From Pedobacter sp. UBA5917 (lineage in GTDB: Bacteria > Bacteroidota > Bacteroidia > Sphingobacteriales > Sphingobacteriaceae): 18,723 bases of DNA. The stretch's first letter is position 1, and each line of letters starts with the position of its first letter. The DNA is taken from NCBI RefSeq assembly GCF_002432345.1, contig NZ_DJDT01000275.1, positions 1 through 18,723 of the forward strand, in the 5' to 3' direction. Position numbers and translations under genes: made by a program. This document shows, one piece after another, positions 11,448 to 18,588 of this stretch. The notes under the pieces were generated by a model that was not told the DNA's origin, did not search any database, and saw nothing but the letters and a program-made list of their open reading frames with translations.

Positions 11448-14249
11448 ATGAAAAAACTCTTTCTCCTCGACGGTATGGCGCTAATGTACAGGGCGCATTT
11501 TGCACTAAGTAAAAATCCGCGTTTTACCTCAACAGGCATCAATACATCGGCAGTAATGGGCTTTACCAATACCCTGCTGGATGTGCTGAAGAAAGAAAAA
11601 CCGACACATATTGCTGTTGTTTTCGATACTGAAGCACCAACCGAAAGGCATACTACATTCGAAGCTTACAAGGCACAACGCCAGGCCATGCCCGAGGATC
11701 TGGCCGCTGCAATGCCTTATGTAATTAAACTGATCACCGGTTTCAATATCCCGGTTATTACCTCTGATGGTTACGAGGCCGACGATATTATCGGCACACT
11801 TGCTAAAAAAGCAGAACAAAAAGGCTATCAGGTATATTGTATGACACCTGATAAAGATTTTGCACAACTGGTTTCCGAAAATATTTTCATCTACAAACCT
11901 GCCCGTATGGGTAACGAGATGGAAATTTTGGGTGTAAAGGAAGTATTGGCAAAATGGGAGATCGAAAATGTATTACAGGTAATCGATATTTTAGGATTGT
12001 GGGGCGATGCTGTTGATAACATTCCGGGGATTCCGGGTATTGGCGAAAAAACCGCAAAAGCTTTGATCAAGCAATATGGCTCGATGGAGAAAATTATCGA
12101 AAACTCACACGAATTAAAAGGCAAACAACGCGAAAATGTGGAGAATTTCGCCGAACAGGGTTTGCTATCTAAAAAACTGGCCACCATTTTACTGGATGTT
12201 CCGGTTGAACTGGATGAAGCCAGTTTAGAACTTTGCGATCCGAGCCGCGATTTATTAGAGCCTTTATTTACCGAATTAGAATTCAGGACTTTGGGCCGCA
12301 GGGTATTTGGCGACGAATTTTCGGTTACTACTGCGCGTTTTCAGGAAGGTACCCAAACCGATCTGTTCGGACAACCTGTTGAAACCATACAATACACCAA
12401 TACCATTGAAGAGGAACCGGCAGAAAAACTTCCGGCCAAAACCATCGAAAATACCGAACACGATTATCAACTGGTAGATACGGCAGCACAACGTGCCGAT
12501 TTGATTAAATTATTGTTGGCCGAAAAACGGATCTCCTTTGATACAGAAACCACCGGCACCGACGCCAACATGGCCGATCTGGTGGGTTTATCTTTCTCTA
12601 TAAAACCAGGTACCGGCTATTATATCCCTGTTCCGGCAGCTAGGGAAGAGGCCCAGCAGATTGTTGATGAATTTAGGGTGGTACTGGAGAATGAATCCAT
12701 CGAAAAAATAGGTCAGAATACCAAATACGACATTCTTGTATTAAAATGGTACGGTGTTGAAGTAAAAGGAAAACTTTTTGATACCATGCTGGCCCATTAT
12801 TTAATCGACCCGGATACCCGCCACGGAATGGATGTGCTGTCAGAAAACTATCTTGGTTATTCGCCGATTTCGATCACCAAATTAATCGGCCCGAAAGGTA
12901 AAAACCAGTTAACCATGCGCGATGTTCCGGTAATTGATGTGGTTGATTATGCCGCAGAAGATGCCGATGTAACTTTACAGTTGGCGCATACTTTCGAACC
13001 GAAATTAAAAGAACTCAATGCCGCTAAACTGGCGGAGGAAATTGAAAACCCTTTGGTATATGTATTGGCCGATATCGAAAAGGAAGGTGTCCGCATTGAT
13101 ATCGAAACTTTACAGGCATATTCTAAAGAACTGGAGACTGAAATCATCAAGTTCGAACAGAATGTTTATGATAAAGCGGGAATAAAATTCAATCTGGCCT
13201 CCCCAAAACAGTTGGGAGAGGTGCTGTTTGACAAACTCCAGCTTGATCCAAAAGCTAAAAAGACCAAAACAGGTCAATATCAGACCGGAGAGGACGTTTT
13301 AATGGCCTTAGCGAGTAAAAGTGATATCGTACAGGATATTTTAGATTTCCGCCAGTTACAGAAGCTTAAATCAACTTATGTTGATGCGCTGCCTTTAATG
13401 GTCAACCCAAAAACCGGCAGGGTGCATACTTCATATAACCAGGCTGTGGCTGCAACCGGCAGGTTAAGTTCTAATAATCCAAATTTACAGAACATCCCGA
13501 TCCGTACCGAACGTGGCAGGGAAGTACGTAAGGCCTTTATTGCAAGGGATGAAAACCATATCCTGTTATCTGCCGATTATTCGCAGATCGAATTGCGCAT
13601 CATTGCAGAAATCAGTAAGGAAGAAAATATGCTTGATGCTTTCAGTAAAGGTATCGATATCCACACCGCCACTGCAGCTAAAGTATATGGTGTAAGTATT
13701 GAAGAGGTAGATGGTACACAGCGCAGAAATGCAAAAGCGGTAAACTTTGGTATTATTTACGGTCAATCAGCATTTGGTTTATCACAAAACCTGGGTATCC
13801 CGCGTAAAGAAGCTGCAGAAATTATCGAGCAGTATTTTGCACAGTATCCCGGCATTAAACGTTACATGAGCGATACGATGAATTTTGCGCGTGAAAATGG
13901 ATTTGTAGAAACGATAATGGGCAGGAGGCGCTATTTACGTGATATTAACTCTGCAAACCAAACTGTACGTGGTTTTGCAGAACGAAATGCCATTAACGCG
14001 CCTATACAGGGCTCTGCTGCTGATATGATCAAAATTGCGATGATCAATATCCATAAAGAGATGAAAGCACAGAACCTGCAATCAACCATGACCATGCAGG
14101 TGCATGATGAGTTGGTGTTTGATGTATTAAAATCGGAAAAAGAGGTAATGAAAGCCATTATCCAGGATAAAATGGCCAATGCCATGAAATTAACCGTACC
14201 GATTGTTGTGGAAATTGGAGAGGGTGATAACTGGCTGGCAGCGCATTAA
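11448..14249 (+). CDS. polA: DNA polymerase I (full-length, three activities)
   Basis: A 933-residue family A polymerase for Okazaki-fragment maturation and repair. Residues 1 to about 290 are the 5' nuclease (LLDGMALMYRAHFAL, TSDGYEADDIIGTLA, TPDKDFAQLV, and the GIPGIGEKTA helix-hairpin-helix). About 340-520 is a complete DEDD proofreading domain: Asp365 and Glu367 (SFDTETTG), Asp428 (NTKYDIL), Tyr501/Asp505 (YAAEDAD), so 3'-5' exonuclease should be active, unlike in some bacteria. The polymerase domain has motif A SADYSQIELR (Asp710), motif B RRNAKAVNFGIIYG (Lys763, Phe767, Tyr771) and motif C QVHDELVF (Asp887). A linker at about 298-340 is acidic and variable. Length is normal (E. coli 928). 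Confidence 0.98.
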   Translation: MKKLFLLDGMALMYRAHFALSKNPRFTSTGINTSAVMGFTNTLLDVLKKEKPTHIAVVFDTEAPTERHTTFEAYKAQRQAMPEDLAAAMPYVIKLITGFNIPVITSDGYEADDIIGTLAKKAEQKGYQVYCMTPDKDFAQLVSENIFIYKPARMGNEMEILGVKEVLAKWEIENVLQVIDILGLWGDAVDNIPGIPGIGEKTAKALIKQYGSMEKIIENSHELKGKQRENVENFAEQGLLSKKLATILLDVPVELDEASLELCDPSRDLLEPLFTELEFRTLGRRVFGDEFSVTTARFQEGTQTDLFGQPVETIQYTNTIEEEPAEKLPAKTIENTEHDYQLVDTAAQRADLIKLLLAEKRISFDTETTGTDANMADLVGLSFSIKPGTGYYIPVPAAREEAQQIVDEFRVVLENESIEKIGQNTKYDILVLKWYGVEVKGKLFDTMLAHYLIDPDTRHGMDVLSENYLGYSPISITKLIGPKGKNQLTMRDVPVIDVVDYAAEDADVTLQLAHTFEPKLKELNAAKLAEEIENPLVYVLADIEKEGVRIDIETLQAYSKELETEIIKFEQNVYDKAGIKFNLASPKQLGEVLFDKLQLDPKAKKTKTGQYQTGEDVLMALASKSDIVQDILDFRQLQKLKSTYVDALPLMVNPKTGRVHTSYNQAVAATGRLSSNNPNLQNIPIRTERGREVRKAFIARDENHILLSADYSQIELRIIAEISKEENMLDAFSKGIDIHTATAAKVYGVSIEEVDGTQRRNAKAVNFGIIYGQSAFGLSQNLGIPRKEAAEIIEQYFAQYPGIKRYMSDTMNFARENGFVETIMGRRRYLRDINSANQTVRGFAERNAINAPIQGSAADMIKIAMINIHKEMKAQNLQSTMTMQVHDELVFDVLKSEKEVMKAIIQDKMANAMKLTVPIVVEIGEGDNWLAAH

Positions 14250-14433
14250 GATAAACCTACCTATAACGATCCAAAAAATTAAACTGGTTTTTATTAAGCA
14301 CTTGCATTTATAATACAATGTTGAAGGGGATATATTTAAAAAATAAAAATATTCGTTATCTTCATTAAAACTTCATATCGATTTATGAATTTTATATCAA
14401 CAAAATAAACGAGTAAAACAAAAATCAGAAATT

Positions 14434-14475
14434 ATGAAACCTCGGAGTGAAACGAAGAAGATTCATAACAATTAA
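14434..14475 (+). other. Possible 13-codon leader ORF upstream of the DGTxDMR protein gene
   Basis: An ATG at 14434 opens MKPRSETKKIHNN and stops at 14475, 17 bases before the next gene. ATTATGAA and TTCATAA-like ends bracket it, so it could instead be a degenerate palindromic repeat. Nothing else is seen in the 243-base gap after polA apart from AT-rich DNA. Confidence 0.25.
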
Positions 14476-14492
14476 AAACAAATCTAAAAATT

Positions 14493-14834
14493 ATGAAAAA
14501 GTTATTGAGTTTAATCGCAATCGCAGCATTTGGTTTAACAACAGCATTTGCTCAAACACCAGCAACAACAGCTCCGGCTAAAGCAAAAACAGTTGCTAAA
14601 AAAGAAGTAAAAACTACAACTGCACCAGTAAAAGCAGGCGTAAAACAAGAGGCTAAAAAAGTAGAGACCAAAACCACTACTACAACTGCTAAAGTAAAAG
14701 CAGACGGTACTCCGGATATGCGTTTTAAAGAAAATAAAGCAAAAGCAGTAACCAAAGTTGCTGGTCCTACAAAAAAAGACGGTACAGCTGATATGCGCTA
14801 CAAAGCAAACAAAGAAGCTGCTAAAAAGAATTAG
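14493..14834 (+). CDS. Secreted Ala/Lys/Thr-rich protein with duplicated DGTxDMR(F/Y)K motif
   Basis: A 113-residue protein. MKKLLSLIAIAAFGLTTAFA is a strong signal peptide, with cleavage before QT. The mature chain is low complexity (A, K, T, V; no aromatic residue until the motif) and very basic, so probably unstructured and perhaps able to bind acidic partners. Near the C-terminus two copies of one motif occur: KADGTPDMRFKENK and KKDGTADMRYKANK, about 22 residues apart, consensus K-x-DGT-x-DMR-(F/Y)-K-x-NK. I do not know a function for this motif. A strong terminator follows at once, so the gene is probably expressed on its own and possibly highly. Confidence 0.8.
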   Translation: MKKLLSLIAIAAFGLTTAFAQTPATTAPAKAKTVAKKEVKTTTAPVKAGVKQEAKKVETKTTTTTAKVKADGTPDMRFKENKAKAVTKVAGPTKKDGTADMRYKANKEAAKKN

Positions 14835-14852
14835 GTTCAGGTTTATAATTTG

Positions 14853-14887
14853 AAAAGGTCTCCGATGAAAGTCGGAGGCCTTTTTTG
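14853..14887 (+). terminator. Intrinsic terminator after the DGTxDMR protein gene
   Basis: AAAAGGTCTCCGA (14853-14865) pairs with TCGGAGGCCTTTT (14872-14884) with one G-T wobble and a TGAAAG loop, followed by TTTG. It lies 18 bases after the stop codon. Confidence 0.85.
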
Positions 14888-14920
14888 TTTTGGTATAGCT
14901 TGATAGAATGCCCCTGCTCA

Positions 14921-14950
14921 GTCGTCGTGCTGAATTTATTTCAGCATCTT
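14921..14950. repeat. Hairpin repeat related to the element at 3885-3999
   Basis: TGCTGAA-TTTAT-TTCAGCA (14928-14946) has the same CTGAATT-ATTTCAG core and following TCTTT as the hairpin at 3889-3909, but with two stem pairs changed on both arms (CC/GG there, TG/CA here). It is part of the gap 14835-15176, which holds a terminator and repeats and no credible gene. Confidence 0.65.
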
Positions 14951-15056
14951 TCCATTGTACCTTTCAAAGTTTAATAAAGCACAAGTCGGGCCTTTGCTTT
15001 TGTCCATCAGCACTAAGACTTGCGCTAGAGACGACCGCCATATCCTCTTAATAATA

Positions 15057-15146
15057 ACCGTCATCTCGACCGTAGCATAGCAAAGTGGAGAGATCTGCCT
15101 CGAGACAGATTTCTCCACTCCACTGCGTTCCGCTCGAAATGACGGT
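15057..15146. repeat. 90-base palindromic element with ACCGTCAT terminal inverted repeats
   Basis: Ends ACCGTCATCTCGA (15057-15069) and TCGAAATGACGGT (15134-15146) are 13-base inverted repeats with one mismatch. Inside is a second stem, GTGGAGAGATCTG with CAGATTTCTCCAC (15085-15097 and 15106-15118, one G-T wobble). The whole element can fold into a long hairpin. It has no gene; it looks like a MITE- or REP-like intergenic element of the kind common in this group of bacteria. Confidence 0.75.
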
Positions 15147-15176
15147 ATTGTGGGCAGATTTGTAATCCGTATAAAA

Positions 15177-15854
15177 CTACAAACTTATCGTCTCGCCGAT
15201 TTCAGGCAACAATAACGTTTTCTTTTCACGTTCAAATTTATCCAAAGCATCCTTGGTATCGATTTCGATTACCGGAAAGGTATTATAGTGAACGCCGATT
15301 ACCTTATCGCAATCGAAATATTTAGTCGCGATTAATGCATCATCAACATCCATCGTGTAGTTTCCGCCGATAGGTAAAATGGCATAATCGAGGTTATAGA
15401 TATCTGCCAAAACCTTCATTTCGATGGTTAAACCGGTATCGCCTGCAAAATAAATCTGTTTGCCATCAACCTCCAGCACAAAGCCGGCAGGGTTGCCACC
15501 ATAACTTCCATCAGGTAAGCCCGATGAATGGGTTGCCGGCACCATACGTACTGCACCCCAATCGAAGGTATATTTACCGAAGTTCATTCCGTGTACCTTT
15601 TCTACACCCTGTTTTGCGGCCCAATCCGTAATTTCGGGCATTGCTACAACAGTTGCCTGCGTTTGTTTAGCCAGCGCAACCAGATCGGCCACATGATCGC
15701 CATGACCATGACTAACCAAAATATAATCTGCCTCTATCGATTTAATGTCGATATGTTTTGCTAAGGGATTGTGTGAAATAAATGGATCAAACAATAATTT
15801 TTTGCCAGCAGCTTCGAGCAGGAAGCAAGATTGGCCATAATAAGTGAATTTCAT
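15177..15854 (-). CDS. MBL-fold metal-dependent hydrolase, UPF0173 family
   Basis: A 225-residue protein, the normal length for UPF0173 (YtkL-like) metallo-beta-lactamase-fold hydrolases. It starts MKFTYYGQSCFLLE, the usual N-terminus. Metal ligands: HGHGDH (49-54), His109 (PATHSSG), Asp139 (YFAGDTGL) and His189 (VIGVHYNTFP), sufficient for a dinuclear zinc site. No signal peptide, so cytoplasmic. The biological substrate is not known for the family. A 16-unit heptamer array abuts the start codon directly and leaves no conventional ribosome binding site. It is probably the last gene of the operon starting at 18520. Confidence 0.92.
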   Translation of the reverse strand: MKFTYYGQSCFLLEAAGKKLLFDPFISHNPLAKHIDIKSIEADYILVSHGHGDHVADLVALAKQTQATVVAMPEITDWAAKQGVEKVHGMNFGKYTFDWGAVRMVPATHSSGLPDGSYGGNPAGFVLEVDGKQIYFAGDTGLTIEMKVLADIYNLDYAILPIGGNYTMDVDDALIATKYFDCDKVIGVHYNTFPVIEIDTKDALDKFEREKKTLLLPEIGETISL

Positions 15855-15966
15855 GATTATAGTATCAAGTATGGGGATTTGAGTATCAAGTGTTGGAATT
15901 ACAGTATCAAGATTGGGGTATCAAGTATTCAGACTGGAGTATCAAGATTTCAGTATCAAGACAAAC
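15855..15966. repeat. 16-unit heptamer array before the MBL-fold hydrolase gene
   Basis: Exactly 112 bases divide into sixteen 7-base units. GTATCAA occurs six times, at 15862, 15883, 15904, 15918, 15939 and 15953; the gaps (21, 21, 14, 21, 14) are all multiples of seven. The other units are variants such as GATTGGG, GATTTGA and GACTGGA. Fifteen of sixteen begin with G or keep G at position 1, and fifteen have T at position 4. The array begins at the base next to the hydrolase ATG and ends 7 bases before the ybaB stop codon. Confidence 0.88.
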
Positions 15967-15973
15967 TTATTGA

Positions 15974-16279
15974 TTATTGGCCGAACATGCCACCTAAGCC
16001 GCCCAGCATATCCTGTGCCGATGCCTGCATTTCTGCTGCACTCACCTGCTCAGCACTGGCCAGGGCTTTGTTAATTACAGTTAACAATAATTCTTCCAGC
16101 TCTTCTTTATCGGCATTTTTTAAAAATTCTTCGTCGATGGCTACTGCGGTAATGGCTTTGTTGGCTGTTGCAGTTATTTTTATTGCACCATTTTCAACTT
16201 CGCCATAAACCGATACGGTATCCAGGCGTTTTTTGATTTCTTCGGCTTTTTGTTGTGCCGCAAATAATTTATCGAACAT
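15974..16279 (-). CDS. YbaB/EbfC family nucleoid-associated DNA-binding protein
   Basis: A 101-residue protein of the YbaB/EbfC family: MFDKLFAAQQKAEEIKKRLDTVSVYGEVENGAIKITATANKAI is the N-terminal helix followed by the beta-sheet, then AIDEEFLKNADKEELEELLLTVINKALASAEQVSAAEM and a Gly/Met-rich tail. Family members are homodimeric tweezers-shaped DNA-binding proteins that coat the nucleoid. In many bacteria the gene sits next to dnaX and recR; neither is here. It lies 23 bases after the membrane protein gene in the same direction, and upstream of the heptamer array and hydrolase. Length is typical. Confidence 0.93.
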   Translation of the reverse strand: MFDKLFAAQQKAEEIKKRLDTVSVYGEVENGAIKITATANKAITAVAIDEEFLKNADKEELEELLLTVINKALASAEQVSAAEMQASAQDMLGGLGGMFGQ

Positions 16280-16302
16280 ATAAGTTTTGTTTTATAATAT
16301 AA

Positions 16303-17286
16303 CTAAATCCGGCCTAAAATCGTATTCGCCTCGTCGAGAAAGCGTTCAATTTTTTTCGTGCCCGTAAAGTTTTTAAGAATTAAAGTGGTTGTCTTGTTTT
16401 TGGCAGGCAATAAAATCTCGGCCCGTACTTCGGTACCCGAATAAATAAAATTGGTTGTTTTACGGATAATCTGAAAACGGATCAGGTCATCAAAAGGGTA
16501 TTCCTTTACTACACGTCCTGCAAATGTAGAACGGATAATCTTCTTTTGGTCTTTATCGAAACGGACATTAGAAGTTGCGGCAAAAAGAAGCCCCAAACCA
16601 ATGGCGGCAGGAAGATAACTTAGAAATATTCTTTTAAAAGCATTTTCATTGGCCATAAAACCGGGATTAAGCAGTATCGCAACAGTGGCGCCGATGAAAA
16701 TCAATGCGAAGATCAAACTGCCCAATTTGTTATCACGTAATAAATATATGTTTCCTTCCTCTTTAAAGAAACGGAAATCGTAAATGGTCTGTTTTGGAAT
16801 TACCGGTGCATTGGCAAAAACCAGTTCATCAATTTTGGGTAATACTTCCTGTTGAAACTGGATCAGATTAGGGTTGCTGGCTTTACTGTAACCGTTAGAA
16901 ACGATTAAGCCCTTACCATGGCGGTTGCTTTTTCTAAACAGCCTGTAATTAAATCCGCTTCCTAATACTTCGTAGGCCTGTACAGAGGCAATATCATCAA
17001 ATGGAATTGAACCAGTGGGTAAAAAACCGATCTTTTTATACAAGATCCTGTTATTCCCATCAAAAACAATCTTTGTTTCGGCGATAAAAACCAGCAACAG
17101 CGGAATTAATAGTAAAAAACCATAATAGCCAAAGGTAAAGCCAGCTGAATAGCCCTGCAGTGATGTAAATAAATAGAAAATAAATGCTGCAATCAATACA
17201 AAAAATATCAATCCAACTATCCTTAAATTCCTTTTTGGATAGATGGTTAATGTACCGGGTTCAATAATCCATTTTGTTTTTGCCAT
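16303..17286 (-). CDS. Membrane protein with internal duplication (two TM pairs plus PH-like beta modules), unknown function
   Basis: About 327 residues from the ATG at 17286 (MAKTKWIIEP), 4 bases after the stop of the serine hydrolase gene. A longer open frame to 17361 overlaps that gene and adds no sensible N-terminus. The protein is a tandem duplication: each half has a pair of membrane helices followed by a soluble stretch of the form hhFDxxxxxI...G...PFDDhhxxQ. In the first half this reads KIVFDGNNRILYKK...SIPFDDIASVQ; in the second NVRFDKDQKKIIRS...EYPFDDLIRFQ. The pattern recalls bacterial PH-like (bPH/YdbT-type) membrane proteins, but I cannot assign it with certainty. Probably in the inner membrane. 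Confidence 0.8.
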   Translation of the reverse strand: MAKTKWIIEPGTLTIYPKRNLRIVGLIFFVLIAAFIFYLFTSLQGYSAGFTFGYYGFLLLIPLLLVFIAETKIVFDGNNRILYKKIGFLPTGSIPFDDIASVQAYEVLGSGFNYRLFRKSNRHGKGLIVSNGYSKASNPNLIQFQQEVLPKIDELVFANAPVIPKQTIYDFRFFKEEGNIYLLRDNKLGSLIFALIFIGATVAILLNPGFMANENAFKRIFLSYLPAAIGLGLLFAATSNVRFDKDQKKIIRSTFAGRVVKEYPFDDLIRFQIIRKTTNFIYSGTEVRAEILLPAKNKTTTLILKNFTGTKKIERFLDEANTILGRI

Positions 17287-17290
17287 AAAT

Positions 17291-18520
17291 TTAATCTTCG
17301 TCAGAGCCAGGCAAACTTCCGTTGCCGTGATAAGCCCCCTTACGGATAATCGGCATATCAAAGTGCTTGTAAAGATCGTCGAGATGCATTAAACTTCCGT
17401 TGGTGAGGTTCCCTAAAAACACAATAACAATGTTTTTGTTTAAATCCCTAACATAAATGTGGCGGAAACCATGCCACCAGCCGGTATGGTAAACAACTTT
17501 GTCCATGTTTTCGCCATCAAACATCCGCCAGCCATAGCCATAGTTAAAGTGTCCATTTACGGGTTTGTTATGACCTGTATAAGCAGAATCAAGGCTTTTT
17601 TGGGTCAATAACCTTCCGTTTTTCAGGTATTTATCAAACAACACTAAATCGTGTACGGTACTGTAAATGCCTTTATCTCCAACCGGGCCATCCAAAAAGT
17701 TCTGTGCAACAGAGTAACGCCATGTGCGGTCGTGACCAACCACATCAACCGGAATTTTTTCATACTCGGTTGTGCTATACACATGGGTATGTTTTAATCC
17801 GGCCGGTTTAAACACGTGTTCCATCATGTATTGGGAATAACGTTGTCCGGTTACTTTCTCGATAATCGCCCCCAAAACCATAAAGTTCGAGTTATTATAG
17901 TGGAAACGGTTATCAGGTTTGGTGTAAGGATTGGGTTTGCGTTCGGCTATCACATCCATTACTTCCTGGTTGGTTACACCTTTTTTCATGTTGCGCTTTT
18001 CTTTACGCCAGATATCATCGATAAAGTATACGTAATTCATCATACCGCTACGGTGCGACAGCAATAATTTAACGGTTATCCCATCGTAAGGGAAATTAGG
18101 ATAAAACTTTTTTACATTGTCGTTCAATGATAGTTTTCCGGCTTCCACCAATTGCATAATGGCTGTTCCGGTAAAGGTTTTGGTGATAGAAGCCAACTCA
18201 AACTCAGAGTTAATGGTTAAGCTATCGCGGTGCAGGTAATCAGCCCACCCTATGGCTTTTTCGTAAAGGATCTTTCCATCTTTGGCCACCAGCATATTGC
18301 CATTAAAACCAAACTTTTTATGTAGGTTGTCTACAAAATCGGCAATCCATTTATCGCCTTTGGCAGGATTATAAACTAATAAAAGGCTATCGGCTTTATC
18401 GTCTTCTTTCGTGCGGATCTTTTTTTCAGCAGCCTTTTTCTCTTCAGCTTTTTTGCCCGAACAGGCGGTTAATAAAGTTGCTGAGAGGGCTAATGCTGAA
18501 CATATATATCTAAAATTCAT
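17291..18520 (-). CDS. Serine hydrolase lipoprotein, beta-lactamase / penicillin-binding-protein-like fold
   Basis: A 409-residue class C beta-lactamase-fold protein. Residues 1-20 are a lipoprotein signal with lipobox LTAC and Cys20; the following SGKK does not match the Bacteroidota surface-export signal, so it is probably periplasm-facing. A Lys/Glu-rich linker follows (21-45). The active site is complete: SITK (Ser111, Lys114), the YNN motif (Tyr208-Asn210) and HTG (345-347), which replaces KTG as in many esterases and D-aminopeptidases. It could be a DD-peptidase, esterase or other serine hydrolase; true beta-lactamase activity is not implied. It heads a probable four-gene operon with the membrane protein, ybaB and MBL-hydrolase genes. 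Confidence 0.9.
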   Translation of the reverse strand: MNFRYICSALALSATLLTACSGKKAEEKKAAEKKIRTKEDDKADSLLLVYNPAKGDKWIADFVDNLHKKFGFNGNMLVAKDGKILYEKAIGWADYLHRDSLTINSEFELASITKTFTGTAIMQLVEAGKLSLNDNVKKFYPNFPYDGITVKLLLSHRSGMMNYVYFIDDIWRKEKRNMKKGVTNQEVMDVIAERKPNPYTKPDNRFHYNNSNFMVLGAIIEKVTGQRYSQYMMEHVFKPAGLKHTHVYSTTEYEKIPVDVVGHDRTWRYSVAQNFLDGPVGDKGIYSTVHDLVLFDKYLKNGRLLTQKSLDSAYTGHNKPVNGHFNYGYGWRMFDGENMDKVVYHTGWWHGFRHIYVRDLNKNIVIVFLGNLTNGSLMHLDDLYKHFDMPIIRKGAYHGNGSLPGSDED

Positions 18521-18588
18521 TTATTTCAGGGATAGTGTATTTAAAACCCGAAAATTAAAGAATTTTAGACTGTAAAAACGAAAGAGTT

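Noticed and set aside
14936..15118. 60-codon minus-strand open frame
   Set aside because: It is built from two palindromic repeat elements (14921-14950 and 15057-15146) and has no recognisable domain or start context; it is most likely non-coding, although part of its middle (about 14970-15030) is not explained by the repeats.
15855..15966. CRISPR-like array (GTATCAA repeated)
   Set aside because: Repeat words are only 7 bases and the intervals are multiples of seven rather than 30-40 base spacers; no cas genes are present.
15831..16208. 125-codon plus-strand open frame
   Set aside because: It runs antisense through the heptamer array and ybaB; its opening residues are a periodic translation of the array.
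17287..17361. Longer N-terminus for the duplicated membrane protein
   Set aside because: It would overlap the serine hydrolase gene by 71 bases; the ATG at 17286, 4 bases after that stop, gives a normal start.
17291..18520. Antibiotic-resistance beta-lactamase
   Set aside because: The fold is shared, but the HTG box, lipoprotein anchor and general-purpose architecture are those of many housekeeping serine hydrolases; resistance cannot be inferred.
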